Source: Gemmatimonadota bacterium
GTDB lineage: Bacteria; Latescibacterota; UBA2968; UBA8231
Length of the DNA stretch: 36,372 bases
Assembly: GCA_018660835.1 (NCBI GenBank)
Contig: JABJJN010000087.1
Location: 1-36,372, forward strand
Reading direction: 5' to 3'
In this document: positions 1 through 8,261 of the stretch, in pieces
Numbering within the stretch: position 1 is the first letter of the stretch
Layout of the letters: the number at the start of each line of letters is the position of its first letter
Notes under the pieces: model-generated
The model's input: the letters and a program-made list of their open reading frames with translations, nothing else
The model's database searches: none
What the model was told of the DNA's origin: nothing
Made by a program: the position numbers and the translations under genes

Positions 1-2
1 CC

Positions 3-1328
3 GTCAGCCGCTATCTCGAGCGCCGCACGCTCAGCGACCAGTGGCCCCTGCTCAATGCGCCATCGGCGGCCTGTCGCAGTATCATCGTCATCCCCTGCCT
101 GGGGGAGTATCCAGGTATTCTCGACACATTGGGTGACCTGTCCAACTGTGCGGATCGTGACGATTCGCTGGTCATCGTCGTTGTGAACAATCGAGCGGCC
201 ACGCCAGACAGTCACTCGAGCAGAGATCCGGCCGTCGCCTCGGCAGTCGAGCCGACAGCCGACACAACCAGCCACGACATCGCCCTCAACGCTAAAACCT
301 TGACTGCCCTGCATGACTGGGATCAGCGCCGCCTGCGCGTCGCCTGGATCGATGCGTCATCGCCTGGCAATGAGCTGCCGGCGAAGCAGGGCGTGGGGCT
401 GGCGCGCAAGATCGGTCTCGACTGGGGTCTGCAGATTCTCGCGTCCCAAGACGATCTGAGTGCCCCCCTCGTGTGCCTCGATGGCGACACCCGCGTTGAT
501 CCGGATTACCTCCATGCTTTGCACAGGTTCTTTGACACCCCCTCGCGCTGGGCAGGCATTCTCCCCTACGCACATCCGATCGACGGCGACGCCGCGCAGC
601 AGGCAGCGATCCTGTGTTATGAGTTCTTCCTCCGTTACCATGCGACCCATCTCGCCTGGGCCGGATCACCCTATGGTTATCACGCCATCGGCTCTGCCAT
701 GGCCTGCACTGCTGCGGCCTATGCTGCGATATCCGGGATGAATCGACGTCAGGCGGGAGAGGACTTCTATTTCTTGCAGCAACTGGCCAAGACAGGATCC
801 ATCGAAGTCATCGACGGTACGATCGTTCGCCCCTCAGGACGACCCTCGCATCGTGTCCCCTTTGGTACGGGCAGACGAGTACAGAGATTTCTCGATGGCA
901 CCGACCAGGAGTATCAGCTCTACCATCCCAACAGCTATGAGATCATTCGACAGTGGCTGCAGTTGGCTGGGACAGATCAGGACGGCGACATGATGATGCA
1001 GAGTGCCTCTGACATTCATCCTCAGCTGGCTACCTTCCTCCTTGAACAGAAATTCACCGATGCATGGAATAGAATGCACCGGTCTTCGCCGTCACAAGCG
1101 GCACTGTATGCCCAATTTCACGAATGGTTCGATGGCTTCCGCACATTGAAACTGATCCATCACCTGCGTGACACATCATGGTCTGATGCCCCCATGTTTG
1201 AGGCCATTGGCATGCTGCTGAGTCGCATCGGCGTAGAGCCAGTCGTCGATCTCAGCGCCCCCCTGAGCACAAATCTGGCTTCTCAAGAGGCCCTTCTCCA
1301 ACAACTACGGGAGATAGAGAGCCAATGA
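3..1328 (+). CDS. Family 2 glycosyltransferase, 5' end outside window
   Basis: The reading frame is open from the left edge, and the codons before the first possible TTG start (129) encode IIVIPCLGEYPGIL, the usual first beta strand of a GT-A nucleotide-sugar domain, so the true start lies upstream. A DGDT stretch at 480-491 is the expected DxD metal/nucleotide site, and Glu-Asp at 759-764, in a GEDFYF context, matches the later acceptor/base motif of GT2 enzymes. No membrane segment is visible, so it is probably cytoplasmic or peripheral. The predicted role is transfer of a sugar from an activated donor; donor and acceptor cannot be read from sequence. Its stop overlaps the ATG of the next gene (ATGA), so it heads a five-gene operon running to 4672. 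The family call is fairly secure, the substrate unknown. Confidence 0.8.
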   Translation, partial: VSRYLERRTLSDQWPLLNAPSAACRSIIVIPCLGEYPGILDTLGDLSNCADRDDSLVIVVVNNRAATPDSHSSRDPAVASAVEPTADTTSHDIALNAKTLTALHDWDQRRLRVAWIDASSPGNELPAKQGVGLARKIGLDWGLQILASQDDLSAPLVCLDGDTRVDPDYLHALHRFFDTPSRWAGILPYAHPIDGDAAQQAAILCYEFFLRYHATHLAWAGSPYGYHAIGSAMACTAAAYAAISGMNRRQAGEDFYFLQQLAKTGSIEVIDGTIVRPSGRPSHRVPFGTGRRVQRFLDGTDQEYQLYHPNSYEIIRQWLQLAGTDQDGDMMMQSASDIHPQLATFLLEQKFTDAWNRMHRSSPSQAALYAQFHEWFDGFRTLKLIHHLRDTSWSDAPMFEAIGMLLSRIGVEPVVDLSAPLSTNLASQEALLQQLREIESQ

Positions 1329-1918
1329 TGTCAATCGTCCTGCGTCGAATACACATGTACCTGGCCCTCTTCCTGACCCCATGGATTCTTATGTATGGCC
1401 TCAGCACGATGGCGATGAATCACCATCAGAGCCTCCGCGCCTTGTATGGCGGCGGTGCCCCGGCTTTCGTGCCGGATCGAGCCGAACCCTACACACGAAC
1501 ATTCGATGCGGAGTTCACCAAACAGCAGATGGCGCGCCAGATCCTCGTCGACCTTGATCTTGATGGTCGATTCCGCGTCAATGGCGATCCAGCACGAAGA
1601 CTGACCATTCTGCGAATCGATCCCGTCTCACCAACACGGGTCATCTATCTGCCACAAAAGCAACAGATCACAGTCGAAATCCAGCAACTGCGCACACCCA
1701 ACATGCTCGCCCGTCTGCACATGCGACAAGGATTTCGCTCAGATTACGCTGTCGATGATGCGTGGGCTGTGAGTGTCGATCTTGTCATCGGCGCCATGTT
1801 GTTCTGGGTCGGCTCCGGCTTGTGGTTGTGGTGGGAGTTGAAAGTCACACGCCGACTCGGCGGCCTGGCGATGCTCGCGGGGGTTGGATTGTTCGCCCTT
1901 TTCCTGTTGACCATCTAG
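1325..1918 (+). CDS. PepSY-associated membrane protein, copy 1
   Basis: This 197-residue protein has an N-terminal membrane helix (about residues 12-31, after RRIHMYLALFLTPW), a soluble middle part and two C-terminal helices (about 150-172 and 178-197). The pattern, with the charged RRIH entry and a Trp-rich third segment (WLWWELK), resembles small PepSY/PepSY-TM proteins, which are often linked to periplasmic peptidase control or reductase-like membrane functions. It overlaps the glycosyltransferase stop by 4 bp and lies 5 bp before a clear paralogue with the same topology. The first of two consecutive ATG codons is used here; the second would shorten it by one residue. Its function is unknown and the PepSY assignment is by appearance only. 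Confidence 0.65.
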   Translation: MMSIVLRRIHMYLALFLTPWILMYGLSTMAMNHHQSLRALYGGGAPAFVPDRAEPYTRTFDAEFTKQQMARQILVDLDLDGRFRVNGDPARRLTILRIDPVSPTRVIYLPQKQQITVEIQQLRTPNMLARLHMRQGFRSDYAVDDAWAVSVDLVIGAMLFWVGSGLWLWWELKVTRRLGGLAMLAGVGLFALFLLTI

Positions 1919-1923
1919 TGCGC

Positions 1924-2508
1924 ATGACCTTCAACCACATCAACCGCCGGCTGCACCTCTATCTGAGCATGAGTCTGCTGCCCTGGTTCCTTGTCTATGC
2001 CCTCAGCTCACTCGCAATTCAGCATCGATCGCTGTTCACCGACAACCCCAGGCCAGAGTGGACCCCCCGCTTCGAGCGCCCCTATGCACGTGAGATTCCC
2101 GAGCAGGATCTGCGTGCCACGGCGGCATCCATGCTGCAGGAACTGGATCTGGAGGGATTGTTTCGAGTGCGCCGCCCCGGGCCGCAACGGTTGATCATCA
2201 CGCGCTTCGATTTCTGGTCCCTGACACGACTCACCTACCACATCACTGAGCAACGTCTGGTTGCCGAGGACCAGCACTTTCGTTTCGACCAGTTCCTCAT
2301 CCGCATGCATATCCGTGCGGGATTCGTTCAGGAGTCCTTCCTCAGCGATCTGTGGGCCCTTGTCGTGGACATCGTCTGTATCGGCTTCGTCCTGTGGGTG
2401 GCGACAGGTCTATACATGTGGTGGCTGCTGCCATCTACGCGCCGCTGGGGCCTGCTGGCCCTGGGTGCGGGCTGGTTATCCTTCGCCCTCTTTGTGATTG
2501 GATTGTGA
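1924..2508 (+). CDS. PepSY-associated membrane protein, copy 2
   Basis: This 194-residue protein is a paralogue of the preceding one: the opening RRLHLYLSMSLLPWFLVYALSS parallels RRIHMYLALFLTPWILMYGLST, and both share a LDLEG/LDLDG-LFRV/RFRV middle and a Trp-rich third helix (LYMWWLLP). An open frame extends further upstream, but that part overlaps the previous gene out of frame. The ATG at 1924 places the hydrophobic helix at the N-terminus and leaves only a 5-bp gap, so it is the preferred start. The shared topology suggests a heterodimer or a recent tandem duplication. It sits 2 bp before the carboxypeptidase gene. A role in anchoring or controlling that enzyme is only a guess. Confidence 0.65.
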   Translation: MTFNHINRRLHLYLSMSLLPWFLVYALSSLAIQHRSLFTDNPRPEWTPRFERPYAREIPEQDLRATAASMLQELDLEGLFRVRRPGPQRLIITRFDFWSLTRLTYHITEQRLVAEDQHFRFDQFLIRMHIRAGFVQESFLSDLWALVVDIVCIGFVLWVATGLYMWWLLPSTRRWGLLALGAGWLSFALFVIGL

Positions 2509-2510
2509 CC

Positions 2511-3608
2511 ATGGCCAAGACTCGACCAGGCTGGGAAGATGTCCGTCAGCTGACTCCAGAGCCCGCCCCCTCGTGGTGGCCTGTGAGCCCTACACAAGTG
2601 ACACGCCATTTCAGAGATCACACGCACAAGGGATCCCTTGAACGCCTGTGTCGCTCCGCCGGCGGCCGTGATGTTTGGCTCTACCGCCTTGGCAAAGGCA
2701 AACCAACGGCGCGGACGGCGAACTACTCGGCCGCCATGGGATCCAGTGACAAGGCATCCTATTTCGGCAAGCAGCGCAAGGATTACCGACAGACGTTGCT
2801 GGTGTTATGCGGCGTGCATGGCATGGAGACGGAAGCCGTCGCTGGTGCCGTGAATCTGTTGCACATCCTCGAGTCAGGGAGGGATCTTCGCGGCCGACGC
2901 TGGCCCGAACTGAAGAAGCTCGCCAGCAAGTTTCGCTTGCTCCTCGTTCCTTTGGCGAATCCAGACGGCCGGGCTCGAACACGCATTCCTTCACTCATCG
3001 GCCTCACAACCGACGACCTGACCTATTACGGTCAAGGCATGTGGAAAACAGGAGAGATCATCGGCTGGTCAGGCTCCAAGCGGTTTCTGCCCCTGCCCCT
3101 CGAGAAGGTCCGCTTTAGCGGCGGCTATCCGAATGACGACGGTGTGAATCTCATGCACGACGTCTCACCTGCTGGCCACAAAGCGAGAGAGACCACGGCT
3201 CTGCTGAGACTCGTCGAGGATGAAATCGTCGACGCTTGCCTGAACATGCATGGCCACCAGCGCGGGCCGTTGATTCTACCCCACGCTGCAGCGGCGCCCG
3301 ATGCCTATTTCGATCATACCACCGAGCTGGCCGAACGACTGCAGAGTCGTCTTCAGGATGACGGTCTGCGTCCAATGGAAGTGATGCGTGGGCGCCGCGG
3401 TCTCGGCTACAATCTGCCGAGTGCGATGCACTTCACGTCGGGTTGTCTGTCTTTGACATTCGAAACACCACAGGGCGTCCAGGAGAATCCGTACACGTAT
3501 GACGAACTACTCGACATCCAGTTGCTCACCTTTGAAGAGACGATGCGCTTTGGCGTGGAATGTCGGTTTCGACCAGATGAAAGTTCAGATGAGGGGGGCA
3601 GGAAGTGA
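2511..3608 (+). CDS. M14-family zinc carboxypeptidase-like protein
   Basis: This 365-residue protein carries the M14 signature set in the right order: HGME with zinc ligands His103 and Glu106, NPDGR at 150-154 (substrate carboxylate-binding Asn/Arg region), the third zinc ligand His247 in NMHGH, and Glu318 in LTFETPQG at the catalytic glutamate position. M14 enzymes cleave C-terminal residues from peptides or amides, including peptidoglycan stem peptides. No signal peptide is seen after the ATG at 2511, so it probably acts in the cytoplasm, for example on imported peptides or a conjugated metabolite. The frame is open further upstream, but that would overlap the PepSY gene; this ATG gives a 2-bp gap. 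It overlaps the next gene by 4 bp (GTGA). A deacylase of the related AstE/AspA type is the alternative. Confidence 0.8.
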   Translation: MAKTRPGWEDVRQLTPEPAPSWWPVSPTQVTRHFRDHTHKGSLERLCRSAGGRDVWLYRLGKGKPTARTANYSAAMGSSDKASYFGKQRKDYRQTLLVLCGVHGMETEAVAGAVNLLHILESGRDLRGRRWPELKKLASKFRLLLVPLANPDGRARTRIPSLIGLTTDDLTYYGQGMWKTGEIIGWSGSKRFLPLPLEKVRFSGGYPNDDGVNLMHDVSPAGHKARETTALLRLVEDEIVDACLNMHGHQRGPLILPHAAAAPDAYFDHTTELAERLQSRLQDDGLRPMEVMRGRRGLGYNLPSAMHFTSGCLSLTFETPQGVQENPYTYDELLDIQLLTFEETMRFGVECRFRPDESSDEGGRK

Positions 3609-4672
3609 GCGACTCCGTGCATGAACGTGCGCCCAGCGATACGGCCGCTCAATTGCCGACTGACAACTACACAGACGTCATCGCCGCCTTTCCCGATCCG
3701 CCGGCGCCCTCGGCAGCGTGTCGCAACGAGGCAGATCTGCTCGCCTGGCAGCAAGATTTCCACGCAACACTCGCCCATCTGCGAGGCTGGGTTCCAACGC
3801 GAGTCGAACCCGTCGTAGAGGTCCTCGATGAGGTCAATCTCGGCGACCATCGGCGCCTGACACTACGGATCGCCGTCAGCCAGATCAGCAGTGTCGTATC
3901 CTATTTGCTGATCCCCACAGACACAGCCGGGGCAGAGCAGCGACCAGGGCTCGTCGCACTTCACGGACACTATCGCCACGGAATCGATTCGATTTGCGGG
4001 GTCCGTATCGAGTCAGACGATCCAGACAATGACGAGCGCCACGCCTATGCCTTACACGCCGTACGTGCCGGATTTGTCGTCATCTCTCCTGCTTTGTGGG
4101 GGTGGCCCGGTCGAGATGGCGACAGGGAGCGCATCGGCACACGTGATCGCTGCAACACGATCCTGATGGCCTCAGCGATGTATGGTGTGAATCCACTCGA
4201 TCTGCATCTGCAGGATGCGCTCGCCGCCCTGGACGTCCTCTGTGCACGAGACGAGGTCGACGCCGCGCGCATCGGCTGCCTCGGCAACTCGACAGGTGGC
4301 CGGATGACGATGTGGCTCGCGTTGACTGACCAACGCATACAGGCCTGCGTGCCGTCGGGATGCATGAACACGTTCCGCGAACGTTCGCGGGGTCTCAAGT
4401 CCTGTGGGATTCAGTATCCCTTCGGTCTGCTACAGCACGGTGATGTGGCAGATTTGTTCAGCCTCATCGCGCCCCGTCCGATGCAGTTGCATGCCGGCGA
4501 AGGAGACACGCTGATCACGCCTGCACATCGCGATGACATGCTCGAACATCTGCGCAGGGTCTACAGCATGCTGGATGCGAGCGAGCAACTCGACTATGTC
4601 TATCACGATGCAGGGCATCTGCTCGACTGGCCGCAGGCGGCGCCTTTCCTACATCGTCATTTGGGCGGATGA
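3605..4672 (+). CDS. Alpha/beta hydrolase, acetyl-xylan esterase/dienelactone hydrolase-like
   Basis: This 355-residue alpha/beta hydrolase has an oxyanion-hole region LVALHGHYRHG (about 116-126), the nucleophile elbow GNSTGG with Ser229, a candidate acid Asp301 in HAGEGDTLITP, and the general base His338 in DAGHLLDW. The long N-terminal region and late triad resemble the large abhydrolase group that includes acetyl-xylan esterases and dienelactone-hydrolase-like proteins acting on ester-decorated sugars. There is no signal peptide, so it is cytoplasmic. Translation probably starts at the GTG at 3605, overlapping the peptidase stop. It is the last gene of the operon and its 3' end runs 16 bp into the convergent lipoprotein gene. 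Substrate unknown. Confidence 0.75.
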   Translation: MSDSVHERAPSDTAAQLPTDNYTDVIAAFPDPPAPSAACRNEADLLAWQQDFHATLAHLRGWVPTRVEPVVEVLDEVNLGDHRRLTLRIAVSQISSVVSYLLIPTDTAGAEQRPGLVALHGHYRHGIDSICGVRIESDDPDNDERHAYALHAVRAGFVVISPALWGWPGRDGDRERIGTRDRCNTILMASAMYGVNPLDLHLQDALAALDVLCARDEVDAARIGCLGNSTGGRMTMWLALTDQRIQACVPSGCMNTFRERSRGLKSCGIQYPFGLLQHGDVADLFSLIAPRPMQLHAGEGDTLITPAHRDDMLEHLRRVYSMLDASEQLDYVYHDAGHLLDWPQAAPFLHRHLGG

Positions 4673-5046
4673 ACGAAGAGCGTATCACCAACACTGCAAT
4701 CCAGCTCCATCGCTGCATGACCAAAGCTGATCGCAAGCTGCATGTTGCCATCTTCCTCGATTTGGGCGATCCACTCCCCACGCTCGACATCTGAGTAGCT
4801 GGTGCCGAGCAGAGCCTTCACAGTTCTGCCTTCATATGTGGAGGCAAAGCTCGTCCCCGCAGTGATTCCCACCGCCGCCAGACGATCTTCGCTTAAGTCT
4901 GTGTTGACATTGAGATATTCTTCGCTGATGTAGGTGATGACGGCGGGCAGCGGCTTGGGCTCAGGCTTGAGTGCTGCACAGCCACTGATCGACGCTGTCA
5001 GAAGCAAGGCGAACCATATCTTGGTTGAGGACCATCGGCCATTCAT
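4657..5046 (-). CDS. Small lipoprotein with SAM-hydroxide-adenosyltransferase C-domain-like fold
   Basis: This 129-residue protein starts with a short basic N-terminus and a hydrophobic stretch ending in SISGCAAL, a good lipobox with Cys23, so it should be lipidated. The mature part (about 35-128) resembles the beta-barrel C-terminal domain of SAM hydroxide adenosyltransferases (DUF62/SAM-dependent halogenase family): a NVNTDLSEDRL segment, a GTSYSDV turn, GEWIAQI, a run ending AISFGHAAMEL, and a final GDTLFV strand. The N-terminal SAM-binding catalytic domain is absent, so it is not expected to be the enzyme. It has a strong Shine-Dalgarno and stands alone, convergent with the hydrolase. The fold assignment is by eye and moderate; the lipoprotein call is firm. 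Confidence 0.7.
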   Translation of the reverse strand: MNGRWSSTKIWFALLLTASISGCAALKPEPKPLPAVITYISEEYLNVNTDLSEDRLAAVGITAGTSFASTYEGRTVKALLGTSYSDVERGEWIAQIEEDGNMQLAISFGHAAMELDCSVGDTLFVHPPK

Positions 5047-5051
5047 TTAGA

Positions 5052-5057
5052 CCTCCC
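5052..5057 (-). promoter_or_regulatory. Shine-Dalgarno GGGAGG of the lipoprotein gene
   Basis: On the minus strand GGGAGG lies 5 nt before the ATG at 5046. It is among the strongest ribosome-binding sites in the window, where most starts have weak or no visible site, and it fixes this start. Confidence 0.75.
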
Positions 5058-5214
5058 TGTGGTTGTAGTCATGTGGCCAATATGCGGTCATTTAAGTCGA
5101 TCGCGAAACCTCATAACTCAAGCAGTGTCGGGATCTGAGCCAGTGCCCGGCTCGATCGACTTTCTAATGGCCGGCACGTTGACAGACCACTGACCTCGTC
5201 AATACGGTTGTGCT

Positions 5215-6474
5215 ATGACATGTCTCGACGTATTGACCCGCCTCGGGATCGCCGACGCCTACGAGTGGCTCAGCCCCTGTTGGAAGGATTCGCCGGAGAC
5301 GGTGATGCCATCACTGGAGCCTGCCAACTTCCGCGTGGCTCGCGAGTTCTCCGGACTGCCGGAGAGTCTCGACGCGCCCCTGCAGGATGTAGCGTCGCAG
5401 ATCATCGGATCCGACGACCTGCGCCGACTTTTTCGGCACTGCCAGGGTCTGATCTACGACGACCTCGGTTTCAACGTCGTCGACAGCCGCAACTGGCCGC
5501 AGCAGGTGGAGATTCTCGGCGAAGAGACCTCCCTTTTCTATCTGCTCGTCGCCCTCGGCGCAATTCCCCGGATGCAGGCGATCCATCAACAGATGGGAAT
5601 TCCCGAGCAGGTAACGCGCGACACGTGTACGCATTTTCCTGCCGCCCTTGAACGATATCGGCTGCGCACAGGCAAACTGGGCGTCGGACCAGAGGCCCTC
5701 TACTGGCTGCGCAACCATACGACGGGAAGTCTGTTCTGCCTGGGCCGCCTTGAGTTCATGTTGAAACCCTTCCGTGGCCCGCTGACGGCGTGGCGCCATC
5801 GATCTTCCCTCCGAGTCATCGCCCTGGCGACTGAAGGCAATGACTATGACACGGAGGGCCTTGTGGCAGGTGAGCAGATCACATCCGATGGCTGGACGTC
5901 GGCCTTCTCCGAGTCGTCAGACAAAGTGTCGGGCTCACCCATTTCACCGACTGGATATGCACAAAGGAAAGGTGTAGATCTGCCCCTCGATGAGTGGGAA
6001 CGCGTGCTGTCATACGGAGACCTGATCTACGAGGTCCACATTCCTGAGGGCGGTGGCATGACGAGAGCGGCTGTGAAAGACTCCATGCAGCAAGCGACGG
6101 AGTTCTTTCCCCGCCACTTCCCGCAGCAGCAGGCCGTCGCCTTTGCCTGCAGCTCATGGATCCTCAACCCCGAACTCGAACACGTCTATCACGCCGAGTC
6201 CAACATGGTCCGCTGGCAACGCGAACTCTACCTGTATCCAACCTGGTCTGGAACCCGCGCAGGTCTGCACTTCATCTTTGGTTCTGGCGACTTCGATCTG
6301 CAGACGGCACCACGGGACACCTCCCTGCGGCGAGCCCTACTCGACCACGTCGCGGCCGATGGGCGCCTGATCGGCGGTGGCATGTTTCTCTTGTTGGAGG
6401 ACTTCGAGCACTACGGCGAACAGGTGTATCGCGCAAAGTGGCCCCACACGCTCGACACACTTGCTTCCGCGTAG
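5215..6474 (+). CDS. GNAT-like acyltransferase (NAT_N/GNAT_C type)
   Basis: This 419-residue soluble protein looks like the two-domain acyltransferase group with an all-helical N-terminal domain (roughly 1-150) and a GNAT-like C-terminal domain (roughly 160-415). The recognisable C-domain features are VHIPEGGGMT at 274-283, the following KDSMQQATEFF helix, a CSSWIL strand at 312-317 and HAESNMVRWQ at 326-335. Acyl-CoA-dependent N-acylation is the expected reaction; the acceptor is unknown. It stands alone, with 168 bp of non-coding DNA between it and the divergent lipoprotein gene, and no strong ribosome-binding site before its ATG. Its neighbours give no functional hint. Family recognition is by motif memory, so it is moderately confident. 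Confidence 0.65.
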   Translation: MTCLDVLTRLGIADAYEWLSPCWKDSPETVMPSLEPANFRVAREFSGLPESLDAPLQDVASQIIGSDDLRRLFRHCQGLIYDDLGFNVVDSRNWPQQVEILGEETSLFYLLVALGAIPRMQAIHQQMGIPEQVTRDTCTHFPAALERYRLRTGKLGVGPEALYWLRNHTTGSLFCLGRLEFMLKPFRGPLTAWRHRSSLRVIALATEGNDYDTEGLVAGEQITSDGWTSAFSESSDKVSGSPISPTGYAQRKGVDLPLDEWERVLSYGDLIYEVHIPEGGGMTRAAVKDSMQQATEFFPRHFPQQQAVAFACSSWILNPELEHVYHAESNMVRWQRELYLYPTWSGTRAGLHFIFGSGDFDLQTAPRDTSLRRALLDHVAADGRLIGGGMFLLLEDFEHYGEQVYRAKWPHTLDTLASA

Positions 6475-6534
6475 GTCAGCGACCCCGCTACCTGATTCCT
6501 CGAACTATTCCAGCACGCTTTTCTGCAGCGCCAT

Positions 6535-8139
6535 CTATTTCAGCAGAACCATCTTGCGTACCAACCGCTGCGCCCCAGACCGGACCTCGTAGAAATAGCT
6601 CCCCGACGCCTGCCCCGTGGCATTCCACGTCAACTGCTTTGCTCCCGCCTCCTGCCAGCCCGAACTGATCACTTCCACAGCCTGCCCCTTGGCGTTGTAG
6701 ACGATGACTTCCACATCGCTGCTGCGCGGCAATTGGTAACGGATCTGCGTACTCGAATTGAAGGGATTCGGATAGTTGTAGCCACTCTCGAAGGCTTGCG
6801 GTCTTTCACCGAACGCCTCTGAGATATTGGTACTGACGCCCGTGGCGTCACCCAGAGCACGAACAAGACGATCGATCTGTTCCTCATTATTGAAGATGTG
6901 GGTCGACAGACGAATCACCTTCTCACCCTCACTTGGGGGCCAATCGTCACCATAGACGGCATGGTGACCGGTTTGCTTGATGGAGATTCCCCAGTCAGCG
7001 AGTTGACTATAGATCCTGTTGACCGTCGTCCCCACTGGGACGTAGGAAACCATCGCAGATGCCAACTCCGGATCTTCTGGCGTGACGGACCTCAGCGTTG
7101 CCAGGGGGCGCAACCGGTCGCGCAGATAGCGATTCAGTTCCAGGACCCTCGCCTCGACACGATCACGTCCCATGACATCGTGAAAATCCATCGTATCACC
7201 GTGGGCAATCATCAGTGGCGTATTGCGGGTGCCGCCATTGGCCATATAGACGCCGTGCACGATTTTACTACCCGTCGAAGCCGAAATGGGCAGGATCTCA
7301 TTGGACGCAGTGTCGCGGATATACAGCAGCCCCGTACCCTTGGGGGCGAGCATCCACTTGTGACTGCTTGAAGCGTATGCATCCACACCCAGATCGCGGA
7401 CATTCACATTCAGCATCCCCGGCACCTGGGCGCCATCGGCGACCAGCAGGATCCCCCGTGGGCGGGTGATGGCAGCAATGTCGGCAAGGGGCATGCGCAA
7501 TCCCGTCGTCGTATTCACGTGGCTGACGCTGACGACGCGGGTACGAGCGGTGATGCCATCCTCGATGGCCTGCAGGATCTGCGCCTTGGATTCCACCGCT
7601 GTCGGCAAGCGAATCTGGTTCACTTTGATACCCGCCATGCGCCGCATGTGTAACCAGCAGATGATCCCGCCCGCATGTTCGTGGTCGGTGGTGAGCACCT
7701 CGTCACCGGCTTCCCAGCGGATGCCCGTGGCGATCAGATTCATCGATTCTGTCGTATTACGGGTCAGCAGCATCTCACCATTTACGCGGGCACCGATGAA
7801 TCGCCGCGCCTTGGTGAGCGCATCTTCTGACTTGGCATCGTCCCATCCAGACCAGGTATCCGGATAAGGATCGTCCTCCAGACGATCTATGTAGGCTTTG
7901 TATGCCTCCACAACGGGACGGGGAGTCAGACCGATGCTGCCACTGTTGAAATGAATTCGTCCCTCACGCAACAGGAACTCTTCACCCACACGCTCCCAAT
8001 AGGCGGCGGGATCTGAGATCATCGACAGGTCGGCGGCGAGATCACGCAGGTATTCACTGAGGGCATGTGCCATGTGCGGCAACGAATAGGCGGCGGCCAG
8101 ACTCGCCGCCAATCCCTTGAAGAAATCACGCCGTTCCAA
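6535..8139 (-). CDS. Tat-exported class V aminotransferase-fold PLP enzyme with C-terminal sorting tail
   Basis: This 534-residue protein has three parts. The N-terminus RRDFFKGLAASLAAA followed by an AHA site near residue 26 is a twin-arginine (Tat) signal. Residues about 40-435 are a class V aminotransferase-fold PLP domain like isopenicillin N epimerase or cysteine-desulfurase relatives: NSGSIG at 65-70, the PLP-ring Asp235 in VADGAQ, and the Schiff-base Lys261 in SSSHKW. Residues about 453-534 form a FlgD-like/type IX-type tail with YPNPFN and the ending VRKMVLLK. Export by Tat fits a protein folded around its cofactor. The start is a TTG with a good Shine-Dalgarno. It lies 122 bp downstream of the class III aminotransferase gene. 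Reaction and substrate are unknown. Confidence 0.85.
   Translation of the reverse strand: MERRDFFKGLAASLAAAYSLPHMAHALSEYLRDLAADLSMISDPAAYWERVGEEFLLREGRIHFNSGSIGLTPRPVVEAYKAYIDRLEDDPYPDTWSGWDDAKSEDALTKARRFIGARVNGEMLLTRNTTESMNLIATGIRWEAGDEVLTTDHEHAGGIICWLHMRRMAGIKVNQIRLPTAVESKAQILQAIEDGITARTRVVSVSHVNTTTGLRMPLADIAAITRPRGILLVADGAQVPGMLNVNVRDLGVDAYASSSHKWMLAPKGTGLLYIRDTASNEILPISASTGSKIVHGVYMANGGTRNTPLMIAHGDTMDFHDVMGRDRVEARVLELNRYLRDRLRPLATLRSVTPEDPELASAMVSYVPVGTTVNRIYSQLADWGISIKQTGHHAVYGDDWPPSEGEKVIRLSTHIFNNEEQIDRLVRALGDATGVSTNISEAFGERPQAFESGYNYPNPFNSSTQIRYQLPRSSDVEVIVYNAKGQAVEVISSGWQEAGAKQLTWNATGQASGSYFYEVRSGAQRLVRKMVLLK
6538..6783 (-). other. FlgD-like/type IX-type C-terminal sorting domain (within CDS 6535-8139)
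   Basis: The last 82 residues carry YNYPNPFNSSTQIRYQLP, VIVYNAKGQAVEV and an ASGSYFYEVRSG strand, ending in RKMVLLK. This matches the FlgD Ig-like/secretion-sorting fold used in FCB-group bacteria to direct or attach proteins at the surface. It is the best taxonomic clue in the window. Whether the host has a type IX machine cannot be seen here. Confidence 0.85.
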
Positions 8140-8147
8140 GATCTACA

Positions 8148-8153
8148 CACCTT
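8148..8153 (-). promoter_or_regulatory. Shine-Dalgarno AAGGTG supporting a TTG start
   Basis: AAGGTG on the minus strand lies 8 nt before the TTG at 8139. The TTG start places the twin-arginine motif at residues 3-4, at the N-terminus as a Tat signal requires, so this site decides the start of the class V PLP protein. Confidence 0.55.
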
Positions 8154-8261
8154 TACTTGAGTTTGTGGCACCGAATCTGAGGCCGATGAAGCAGGGCAAA
8201 AGGCCAGTGATATTGTCCCGCAGCTGGACGACGCCTGTCAACGCATCGATGTCAGGCGCCG

